Assembly (NCBI GenBank): GCA_946480545.1
Contig: CAMLKY010000115.1
Span: 1 to 6,645 of the forward strand
DNA length: 6,645 nt
Source of the DNA: an uncultured Acidobacteriota bacterium
GTDB taxonomy: Bacteria; Acidobacteriota; Blastocatellia; Pyrinomonadales; Pyrinomonadaceae
Direction of reading: 5' to 3'
Part shown: positions 1 to 6,645 of the stretch, piece by piece
Position numbering within the stretch: position 1 is the stretch's first letter
Layout: each line of letters begins with the position of its first letter
Notes under the pieces: generated by a model
What the model was told of the DNA's origin: nothing
The model's database searches: none
What the model saw: the letters and a program-made list of their open reading frames with translations, nothing else
Made by a program: the position numbers and the translations under genes

Positions 1-894
1 AAGCGGAACCGGATAGTAAATGTCCGTGCCGATGTCGTTCGCCGTCAGAAACTCTCGAAGCTCGTCTCGACGGTTGGGGACTCGGATCACGAACTGATTG
101 TATATGTGACGGCAATTATCGCGCTCGGCCGGAAGCGAAACTTGTTCGGTCAGGCCTGCGTCGGTGAATAGCTGTCGGTAGCGGTCGGCGTTTTCCTTAC
201 GCTTGTTTGACCAGGCGTCGAGATGCGGGAGCTTTACGCGAAGGACCGCACCTTGAACCCGCAGTGCGTAGAGCTGCCGTGCGAGGGTGTCGTCGTTCGT
301 TGTCATGAACCCGCCATCGCCCATTCCACCCAGATTCTTTGACGGGTAGAAGCTGAAACATCCGACGTCGCTCATCGCACCGGCTCGGACGCCGTTCTCT
401 TCGGCGCCGATCGCCTGGGCCGCATCCTCGACGATCGCGATCCCATGTTTCGATGTAATCGTGTTCAGCCTCTCCATCTCAGCGCACTGGCCATAGAGGT
501 GTACCGGCTGGATCGCCTTCGTGCGATCTGTTACTGCCGACTCGATCTGATCCACCGCGAGATTGAAAGTATCCGGTTCGATATCGACAAAGACGGGGCG
601 GGCTCCGAGCCGGGTGACGGCGCTCACGGTTGCAAAAAAGCTGTAAGGCGTCGTTATTACTTCATCGCCGGGTCCAACGCCGACGGCCATCAGACCGAGA
701 AGCAGGGCGTCGCTACCGGAGGCACATCCGATCGCATATTTTGTTTTGCAATAGGCGGCGAGCTCGTCCTCGAGCCCTTTGACCTCTCCGCCCAGAATGA
801 ACGCATTTGTATCCAGAACCCTGCCAAGAGCGGCTTCGATCTCAGGACGTAATGAATCGTTTTGTTCGGTAAGATCGAGTAACGGGACCTTCAT
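1..894 (-). CDS. DegT/DnrJ/EryC1/StrS-family sugar aminotransferase, 3' end cut by the window edge
   Basis: Reading the minus strand from ATG at 894 gives an uninterrupted frame of 298 codons that runs off position 1. Family members are usually about 370 residues, so roughly 70 C-terminal residues are missing. These PLP enzymes transaminate keto-sugar nucleotides for surface polysaccharides, glycans or antibiotics. Visible marks are an N-terminal VPLLDL (residues 3-8), the cofactor-phosphate loop GSDA (60-63), EDAAQ (156-160, with the PLP-ring Asp157 and Gln160) and FYPSKNLG, where Lys186 is the expected Schiff-base lysine. The late HIYNQFVIR and IYYPVPL motifs are also typical. The start is supported because the conserved VPLLDL begins at residue 3. 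No good Shine-Dalgarno precedes it, and a long hairpin ends 8 bases upstream. It is transcribed divergently from nth. The family is clear; the sugar substrate cannot be read from the sequence. Confidence 0.95.
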   Translation of the reverse strand, partial: MKVPLLDLTEQNDSLRPEIEAALGRVLDTNAFILGGEVKGLEDELAAYCKTKYAIGCASGSDALLLGLMAVGVGPGDEVITTPYSFFATVSAVTRLGARPVFVDIEPDTFNLAVDQIESAVTDRTKAIQPVHLYGQCAEMERLNTITSKHGIAIVEDAAQAIGAEENGVRAGAMSDVGCFSFYPSKNLGGMGDGGFMTTNDDTLARQLYALRVQGAVLRVKLPHLDAWSNKRKENADRYRQLFTDAGLTEQVSLPAERDNCRHIYNQFVIRVPNRRDELREFLTANDIGTDIYYPVPL

Positions 895-902
895 CTCAAG
901 TG

Positions 903-961
903 ATTAGCCACAGAGCACACAGAGATGAGTTGACTGTATCTCGGTGTGCTCTGTGGCTAAT
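903..961. repeat. Long near-perfect hairpin of CACAGAG type in the divergent spacer
   Basis: Arms 903-926 and 938-961 are reverse complements over 24 bp with one mismatch (921/943), around an 11-base loop (927-937). The inner 17-bp part, 904-920 with 944-960, is perfect. The arm contains CACAGAG followed by CACACAGAG, so it is itself internally repetitive. It fills about half of the 123-bp spacer between the divergent aminotransferase and nth genes. There is no T-run on either side, so it does not look like a classic intrinsic terminator. From memory, CACAGAG-type palindromes are common in spacers of environmental bacterial genomes; the copy number here cannot be judged from one window. Confidence 0.9.
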
Positions 962-1017
962 TCTATCCAAACACCTGCGAATTTGCATTTTGAACCGTTG
1001 TTTTTTAGCCTGACCCA

Positions 1018-1668
1018 ATGATCCGAGACACGGCGGCACGTACGGCGGAGATAATTAAACGTCTTAAGAAGACCTATCCCGACGCACACTGCGCACTTAA
1101 TCATTCGAACGCCTTCGAGCTGCTGATCGCCACAATCCTCTCAGCACAGTGCACCGACGAGCGGGTGAATATAGTTACGTCGACTCTCTTCCGGAAGTAT
1201 CGCGGACCCGCCGATTTTGCTCGCGCATCGCAGACAGAACTCGAGCAGGACGTTAGATCGACCGGCTTTTTCCGCAACAAGGCGAAGAGCATACGCGGGG
1301 CCTCCCAGAGGATACTGGATGAATATGGCGGAGAAGTTCCGGCCAAAATGGACGATCTTTTGTCGCTGGCAGGAGTAGCCCGAAAAACGGCGAATGTCGT
1401 TCTGGGAAACGCGTTCGGCATCGCATCCGGAGTCGTAGTGGACACGCACGTCGCGCGGCTATCGCAACGCCTCGGGCTCACCGAAGAAAAAACGCCTGAA
1501 AAGATCGAGCTCGATCTCCAGGCGCTCGTGCCGAAAAGGCACTGGGTAATGTTCTCACACTGGCTAATATTCCACGGCCGCCAGGTCTGTCAGGCACGCA
1601 AGCCTAAATGCACCGAGTGCGTTCTCGCCGATCAATGCCCGTCATACAAGTTGTTCGTCGAGGAATGA
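1018..1668 (+). CDS. nth: Endonuclease III, DNA glycosylase/AP lyase
   Basis: This base-excision-repair enzyme removes oxidised pyrimidines from DNA and nicks the abasic site by beta-elimination. The 216-residue length matches the family (E. coli Nth is 211). The helix-hairpin-helix LAGVARKTANVVL spans about 117-129 and contains catalytic Lys123. The catalytic Asp is Asp142 in VVDTHVARL. The C-terminal iron-sulphur loop is intact, with Cys191, Cys198, Cys201 and Cys207 in the standard C-x6-C-x2-C-x5-C spacing. The early LLIATILSAQCTDERVN segment is also characteristic. ATG at 1018 is preferred because an in-frame TAG at 1006-1008 excludes a longer form. No clear Shine-Dalgarno precedes it. 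It is the only convincing plus-strand gene and stands alone, divergent from the aminotransferase and convergent with the peptidase gene. All key residues are present, so it should be active. Confidence 0.98.
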   Translation: MIRDTAARTAEIIKRLKKTYPDAHCALNHSNAFELLIATILSAQCTDERVNIVTSTLFRKYRGPADFARASQTELEQDVRSTGFFRNKAKSIRGASQRILDEYGGEVPAKMDDLLSLAGVARKTANVVLGNAFGIASGVVVDTHVARLSQRLGLTEEKTPEKIELDLQALVPKRHWVMFSHWLIFHGRQVCQARKPKCTECVLADQCPSYKLFVEE

Positions 1669-1695
1669 CTTTTCGCGACGTGGCGAGCGGAGAAG

Positions 1696-1900
1696 GCGAG
1701 AAAGGTCGATCATGCGTACGCCCGCTCCCAGTTTGAGCTCTTCTTTCGTGGTTTTAGCGTGTTTCGTGGGGTTCGTGGTTATCTTGTCCCCGAGCTGGCT
1801 TGTTCCGAGCTTGAAGGAATCTTTAACCACGAATCCCACTAATTACACGAAACGACACGAAAAGAGCTTACGGTTGGGGTAGCAAGTTGCCCTTTCTCGC
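1696..1900. repeat. Convergent nth/peptidase spacer with a CACGAA-type imperfect palindrome
   Basis: The 244-bp spacer 1669-1912 holds no credible gene. Its core is an imperfect palindrome at about 1736-1868. The left half carries TTCGTGG three times (1745-1751, 1763-1769, 1772-1778). The right half carries CCACGAA at 1827-1833 and ACACGAA at 1845-1851 and 1855-1861. The best-paired blocks are 1772-1781 with 1824-1833 (10 bp, perfect) and 1736-1750 with 1856-1868 (two bases missing on the right). Outside these, 1696-1705 and 1891-1900 are perfect 10-bp inverted copies (GCGAGAAAGG/CCTTTCTCGC), so the structure is nested. Lying between convergent genes, it could reduce read-through in both directions, but there is no T-tract typical of an intrinsic terminator. 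Confidence 0.75.
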
Positions 1901-1912
1901 GCGTCACAACTA

Positions 1913-3481
<1,569 letters not shown>

Positions 3482-3496
3482 GTCAACAAATATTTA

Positions 3497-3514
3497 GCCC
3501 GGAATTATCCGGGC
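3497..3514 (-). promoter_or_regulatory. Short GC-rich hairpin in the peptidase leader, next to a distant GGAGG
   Basis: On the minus strand GCCCGGA (3514-3508) pairs with TCCGGGC (3503-3497) around a four-base TAAT loop, a perfect 7-bp stem. It ends 15 bases before the peptidase ATG. The only strong Shine-Dalgarno-like string, GGAGG (3518-3514), lies on the far side, 32 bases from the ATG, and its last G belongs to the stem. The pairing is seen directly; any role in translation is inference. It could equally be a small repetitive palindrome. Confidence 0.5.
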
Positions 3515-3620
3515 CTCCATGTGAATTTCGGCGATCCCTGCTAAAAGGCGTGCAGTTGGTCATTTATAACGTGACCGATAGCACGCCCGAAGGAAAAAGT
3601 GACGAGATGACAAAGAAGCG

Positions 3621-3656
3621 TGACGGAGAAATCGCCGTCAGCAAGTATCTCCGTCA
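3621..3656. repeat. Inverted repeat TGACGGAGA/TCTCCGTCA with an alternative partner
   Basis: TGACGGAGA at 3621-3629 is the exact reverse complement of TCTCCGTCA at 3648-3656, with an 18-base loop. A second CCGTCA at 3635-3640 can pair with the first six bases of the left arm instead, around an 8-base loop, so the two pairings exclude each other. It lies 27 bases past the stop codon of the minus-strand exported gene. It may be part of a transcript end, but no T-run follows directly on the minus strand. Confidence 0.45.
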
Positions 3657-3682
3657 ATGCCACCTGTGTTCCTGGCTTGGGA

Positions 3683-4459
3683 TTAGAACAGTAATTGACC
3701 GTCGACGACCATCTTTGCGACCTTAAACTCTTTCGTCCGCGGGACCAGCTTACCGTAGCTATTGGACGAGCTGTCGCGAAACTCGTTCGCAAACATCAGT
3801 CTGATCTCTTTGTCGGTCGGCGCGAAAAACGCTTCTCCCTTATCATTGGTCCGCTTGAAGAACAGGACCGCATTGTCGGTTGCCGATTTGGGAGGGGTGA
3901 ATTCCGCAAGCTCGAGCTTTTCGTTCCGGTCGTTCGCTAGCCAGACTTTTCCTTTCAGGTCCTCGAGCTTGAGCGACTGGAAGAGCCCTTCCGTCACAGA
4001 CATCGAGCTGTGGCTGAACTTGGAAAGCGTGACGACGTAGTAGTCCTTGCAGATCGCACAGTCGAGAAATTTCGATGTCGCCTCATCGAACTTCGCCTGC
4101 TCTTCTGAATTGAGCTTGTCATAATCGGTAGCGAGTTGCCGCAGCCGGATGGTCGCCTGGCGAATAGGCAGTGCCGAGTGGAGGCGAATATAGATGGGAA
4201 CAGGCGGATCGACGCGTCCCTGATTACCACGGTAGATACCCCGGTTGTTATCGGCGGAGTCGCGTGCCTGCTGCTGCTGCTGTGCAGCCACGAGACCTTC
4301 CTCCGACTGGTACGAGCTCGCCCAGGGAGAATCGGTTAGGACCTTTCCGGCGTCCTCTTTCGACCATTCTTTGTAAGACTTCTGCATGTACTTCTGTCCG
4401 AACGTCGCCGGTGCGATGAACAGAGTGAGAAGCAAAATAACGAAAAAACTAAACTTCAT
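3683..4459 (-). CDS. Exported protein of unknown function with a CxxC motif and a glutamine run
   Basis: I do not recognise a characterised family. The 258-residue product starts with a signal peptide (MKFSFFVILLLTLFIAPATFG, cleavage probably near residue 21). There is no lipobox cysteine, so it should be soluble in the periplasm or outside the cell. The mature N-terminus reads KSYKEWSKEDAGKVLTDSPW (27-46), which resembles the opening of other uncharacterised exported proteins from Acidobacteriota as I remember them. A run of five glutamines (60-64), encoded by a CAG-rich tract near 4265-4285, is followed by a polar linker. Then come IYIRLHSALPIRQATIRLRQL (89-109) and CAIC (134-137), a possible disulphide or metal pair. 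The C-terminal half is rich in beta-forming segments. It begins 19 bp after rimO stops, with its own GGAG, so it is probably co-transcribed with rimO. The gene call is strong; the function is unknown. Confidence 0.9.
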   Translation of the reverse strand: MKFSFFVILLLTLFIAPATFGQKYMQKSYKEWSKEDAGKVLTDSPWASSYQSEEGLVAAQQQQQARDSADNNRGIYRGNQGRVDPPVPIYIRLHSALPIRQATIRLRQLATDYDKLNSEEQAKFDEATSKFLDCAICKDYYVVTLSKFSHSSMSVTEGLFQSLKLEDLKGKVWLANDRNEKLELAEFTPPKSATDNAVLFFKRTNDKGEAFFAPTDKEIRLMFANEFRDSSSNSYGKLVPRTKEFKVAKMVVDGQLLF

Positions 4460-4470
4460 GTTTTGTTACT

Positions 4471-4474
4471 CTCC
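4471..4474 (-). promoter_or_regulatory. Shine-Dalgarno GGAG of the exported unknown gene
   Basis: In the 19-bp gap after the rimO stop, the minus strand reads GGAG followed by 11 bases and then ATG at 4459. It supports the chosen start and translation from a shared rimO transcript. It is the clearest ribosome binding site in the window. Confidence 0.7.
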
Positions 4475-4478
4475 AAAA

Positions 4479-5849
4479 TTAAATAGCGACCGGCGAGCGG
4501 TCTACGATGCGGCCGACAAGATCGTAGTCGAAGGCCTCTGTGATCTCAACATCATATATCTGACCAACTATCGGCTCAACGTCCTCGGGAATATCATTGA
4601 TCAGAACATGCCCGTCGATCTCCTGTGTCTGACCTTCGAAACGGCCACGGAACAGCAGATCGGATTCGGCCGAGATACCCTCGAAAAGTATCCGGTAGGT
4701 ATTGCCGATCTTGCGCTGATTTAGCTCCTTGCTGATACGCGCCTGCAGCTTCATCAGCCGGCTGCGGCGCTGTTTCGCGATCTTCGGATCGACCTTGTTC
4801 GGGAGATCGAATGCCGGCGTACCTTCCTCGTCCGAGTACGTAAATACACCGACGTTATCGAAGCGGCAGTTTTGAACAAAAGTCATCAACTCGTCGAAAT
4901 CGGCATCGGTCTCGCCGGGAAACCCCGTAATAAATGTCGTCCGGATCGCGATGCCGGGAACCTTCTCGCGTACCCGCCGGATAAGCTTTTCAAGCGACTC
5001 GCGAGTGCCACCGCGTTTCATAAGCTTGAGAACATTCCGCGAGGCGTGCTGCAGCGGCATGTCCAGATACTTCACGGCCTTTGGTGTCTCGGCGATGGCG
5101 GCCAGAAAAGCATCCGAGATATGCGTCGGGTAGGCGTACATCACGCGAACCCATTCGAGCTCTTCGATCTCGCCCAATGCCCGGATCAATGCCGCCAGCG
5201 CGTCGACCTCACCGAGATCCTCGCCGTATCGTGACGAATCCTGCGCGATCAGGACTACTTCCCTGACCCCCTGCCTGGCAAGTGAGCGTGCTTCTTCAAT
5301 TATCGATCCGAAGCGTCTCGACCGAAACGACCCTCGCATGGATGGGATCGAGCAAAATGCGCACGGGCGATCGCAGCCTTCGGCGATCTTGATGAATGCC
5401 GTGTGTGATTCAGTTGCGCGAAAACGCGGCGTGTCGAAATCGTAAAGGTATGTCGACGTCTTATTACCGATAGAAAGGAGCGGAAGCTCCCGAAAGTTCT
5501 TGCTATCGTCTGCGGCTTCTACAATTCGGGTGACCTCGTTGGTGCCGATGAACGCATCGACATCGGGAAGCTCCTTCATTAAGTCGTCGCGATAGCGCTC
5601 GACGAGGCACCCGGCCACGACGACGCGTTTTGTGAGGCCTAATTCTTTAAGCCGCGTCGCATCGAGGATCGCATCGATCGACTCCTGCTTCGCCGATTCG
5701 ATAAAGCCGCACGTGTTCACGACCACCGTCTCAGCGTCATCGACGTTATTCGTGATCTCGTAACCGGCCTGCTTAAGCGTGCCCATCATCACCTCGGAAT
5801 CTACGAGGTTCTTCGGGCAGCCCAGGCTGACAAATCCAACTTTCTTCAT
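4479..5849 (-). CDS. rimO: Ribosomal protein S12 methylthiotransferase RimO
   Basis: RimO is a radical-SAM enzyme that places a methylthio group on the beta carbon of a conserved aspartate of ribosomal protein S12. The 456-residue length fits the family. The N-terminal methylthiotransferase domain shows SLGCPKNLVDSE (8-19), the signature separating RimO from the tRNA enzyme MiaB, and the three auxiliary-cluster cysteines Cys11, Cys47 and Cys81. The radical-SAM domain has EGCDRPCAFCSIPSMRG with Cys159, Cys163 and Cys166 in CxxxCxxC spacing. Later core motifs include YPTH (240-243) and YLDMPLQHAS (261-270). A TRAM domain occupies about 375-450. The family signature begins within eight residues of the ATG at 5849, so the start is sound, although the leader shows no strong Shine-Dalgarno. 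Downstream is the exported unknown gene at 19 bp; upstream, after 81 bp, is the transglutaminase-type gene. Confidence 0.98.
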   Translation of the reverse strand: MKKVGFVSLGCPKNLVDSEVMMGTLKQAGYEITNNVDDAETVVVNTCGFIESAKQESIDAILDATRLKELGLTKRVVVAGCLVERYRDDLMKELPDVDAFIGTNEVTRIVEAADDSKNFRELPLLSIGNKTSTYLYDFDTPRFRATESHTAFIKIAEGCDRPCAFCSIPSMRGSFRSRRFGSIIEEARSLARQGVREVVLIAQDSSRYGEDLGEVDALAALIRALGEIEELEWVRVMYAYPTHISDAFLAAIAETPKAVKYLDMPLQHASRNVLKLMKRGGTRESLEKLIRRVREKVPGIAIRTTFITGFPGETDADFDELMTFVQNCRFDNVGVFTYSDEEGTPAFDLPNKVDPKIAKQRRSRLMKLQARISKELNQRKIGNTYRILFEGISAESDLLFRGRFEGQTQEIDGHVLINDIPEDVEPIVGQIYDVEITEAFDYDLVGRIVDRSPVAI

Positions 5850-5875
5850 TAATCCAATAATGCGGCTGCAGGAGG

Positions 5876-5910
5876 ACTATCCACTTACAACTGCTAACTA
5901 TTCACTGAAA
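5876..5910. repeat. Five degenerate heptads, ACTNNNN, in the rimO leader
   Basis: ACT recurs at 5876, 5883, 5890, 5897 and 5904, exactly seven bases apart. The units are ACTATCC, ACTTACA, ACTGCTA, ACTATTC and ACTGAAA. On the minus strand, in rimO's sense, this reads as AGT every seven bases. It occupies 35 of the 81 bp between the transglutaminase-type stop (TAA followed by TAG) and the rimO ATG. It resembles the short heptanucleotide tandem repeats known from cyanobacterial and other environmental genomes, but in degenerate form. No function can be read from it. Confidence 0.6.
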
Positions 5911-5930
5911 ATCGATCAGCCGACGCTCTA

Positions 5931-6645
5931 TTAAGGATTCTCGGCTTCCTCGATTTCGCTCAGCCACCGATCGAGTTCATCCGTCTCCAGCGAGGATAAG
6001 CCCTTTTCCCCGAAGCGAACTCGATTGTACTTTTCCGTGATCTTAACCGCCTGCGGCATTCCGGCGGCGTACGCGAACTCAAGTGGTGTTTGATGCGGTT
6101 GACGCACGAAACCTTTGCTTTCTAAAACCGCCAGCAGCCGATCATAAAACTCAATGATATTGGGCCTTTGTCTCCGGAAGAGTCTATCCGCAAGGCGGCG
6201 CCAAAGGTTTGATTTTACTATCCTTCGATACGCCCAAACAAACAGGAGTAACGCTCCGACGCCAAGGGCCCCGCAGGCGATCGCCCATCCGAACGCCGAA
6301 ATACTCCGCCGGAGCCCTTCGTCACCGCGTGCGACCCTCCACCATTCCAGCAGGCTTTCACGCGCAGAGTCGAGCAACGACGACGTCTGCTTTCCATAAC
6401 TCGCGACTCCGCGACGGACCGAGCTGAACAGCGATCGCTGCTCGGCGCTGTCATAGGCGACGAAGTACTGGATCCAGAAAGTTTCCAGAGCTTCCATATA
6501 CTTGCCGAATTGCGCCGTTATGCCGGCCGCCGAACCGCCGGGCGTCTGGAGCGGCGGCGCCTTCTTCCCGCTGGATGCCGGCGAATGAGCCTCGCCGCGC
6601 GGCTGCGCCACTCGCTCCACGCCGGGACCGACACCGACCTCCTGG
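5931..6645 (-). CDS. Transglutaminase-type membrane protein, C-terminal part with DUF4129; 5' end beyond the window
   Basis: The minus-strand frame is open from the right edge to TAA at 5931-5933, about 237 visible codons. A GTG at 6620 could be mistaken for a start, but the frame continues past it (QEVGVGPGV before ERVAQP). The content is the tail of a larger protein: a Pro/Gly/Ser-rich linker, then an amphipathic stretch (EALETFWIQYFVAYDSAEQRS), one transmembrane helix (WAIACGALGVGALLLFVWAY, at about 6230-6290), and a cytoplasmic-type domain with EFYDRLLAVLESKGF and TPLEFA, the pattern of DUF4129. In the family this domain ends DUF3488/transglutaminase-core (TgpA-like) membrane proteins, whose catalytic Cys-His-Asp part would lie to the right of this window. 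The substrate is unknown. It is followed after 81 bp by rimO on the same strand. Confidence 0.85.
   Translation of the reverse strand, partial: QEVGVGPGVERVAQPRGEAHSPASSGKKAPPLQTPGGSAAGITAQFGKYMEALETFWIQYFVAYDSAEQRSLFSSVRRGVASYGKQTSSLLDSARESLLEWWRVARGDEGLRRSISAFGWAIACGALGVGALLLFVWAYRRIVKSNLWRRLADRLFRRQRPNIIEFYDRLLAVLESKGFVRQPHQTPLEFAYAAGMPQAVKITEKYNRVRFGEKGLSSLETDELDRWLSEIEEAENP

Larger units (their letters stand above)
3482..3682. other. Spacer upstream of the peptidase gene, with two small palindromes
   Basis: This 201-bp stretch separates the exported unknown gene from the peptidase gene, both on the minus strand. Near the peptidase start it holds a compact GC-rich palindrome (3497-3514). 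Nearer the upstream gene it holds a 9-bp inverted repeat (3621-3629 with 3648-3656) with an overlapping 6-bp alternative. It presumably carries the peptidase leader and perhaps its promoter, but I cannot point to a convincing -35/-10 pair. A short plus-strand frame (GTG 3550 or ATG 3607 to TAA 3726) crosses it. That frame is not supported well enough to call a gene. Confidence 0.6.

Noticed and set aside
445..852. Plus-strand 135-codon frame antisense to the aminotransferase
   Set aside because: The minus frame carries every expected DegT-family motif without interruption; this one is its shadow.
930..963. TTGACT in the hairpin loop as a -35 box for nth
   Set aside because: The nearest -10-like string (TAATTC, 958-963) is 22 bases away, too far. 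At the proper distance the sequence is GC-rich and unlike TATAAT.
904..1104. Minus-strand reading frame across the CACAGAG hairpin and the start of nth
   Set aside because: Its C-terminal peptide (LATEHTEIQ...) is simply the palindrome translated, and the rest is antisense to nth. Such peptides are typical false genes from this repeat type.
1642..1839. Minus-strand 65-codon frame in the nth/peptidase spacer
   Set aside because: It is built from the CACGAA repeat and runs antisense into the end of nth. It has no recognisable motif or ribosome binding site.
3497..3514. The small GC-rich hairpin as an intrinsic terminator
   Set aside because: Neither strand has a T-run directly after the stem, and the position immediately before the peptidase start does not suit a terminator.
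3541..3792. Minus-strand 83-codon frame overlapping the 3' end of the exported unknown gene
   Set aside because: More than 40 percent lies out of frame inside a well-supported gene, and the remainder shows no motif. It is in register with the doubtful plus-strand small ORF, so at most one of them could be real.

Overview
The window reads as ordinary chromosomal DNA from a free-living bacterium of moderate-to-high GC. Several traits resemble Acidobacteriota, perhaps class Blastocatellia: a secreted M28 zinc peptidase with a Pro-Thr linker, a transglutaminase/DUF4129 membrane protein, weak Shine-Dalgarno signals, and intergenic spacers filled with short degenerate palindromes or tandem repeats. 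That placement is inference from style; there is no rRNA or other marker gene to confirm it.

Layout from left to right: (1) 1-894, minus strand, a DegT/DnrJ/EryC1/StrS sugar aminotransferase cut by the left edge. (2) 895-1017, a divergent spacer dominated by a 24-bp-arm hairpin. (3) 1018-1668, plus strand, endonuclease III (nth), the only clear plus-strand gene. (4) 1669-1912, a convergent spacer with a degenerate CACGAA palindrome. (5) 1913-3481, minus, an exported M28 zinc peptidase. (6) 3482-3682, a spacer with two small palindromes and a doubtful small ORF. (7) 3683-4459, minus, an exported protein of unknown function. (8) 4479-5849, minus, rimO. (9) 5850-5930, a short spacer with a heptad repeat. 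(10) 5931-6645, minus, the C-terminal part of a transglutaminase-type membrane protein cut by the right edge.

The minus-strand genes run transglutaminase, rimO, exported unknown, M28 peptidase. The rimO/exported-unknown junction is only 19 bp and is very likely co-transcribed. The 81-bp and 201-bp gaps on either side leave the rest of the cluster uncertain. Functionally this is a mix of housekeeping genes (DNA base-excision repair, ribosomal protein S12 modification) and envelope or secreted functions (peptidase, unknown exported protein, transglutaminase, sugar aminotransferase).

I do not see a new defence system, mobile island, CRISPR array or RNA gene. The most unusual material is in the spacers: three different repeat types in three spacers, two of them bracketing nth, plus the uncharacterised exported protein coupled to rimO.
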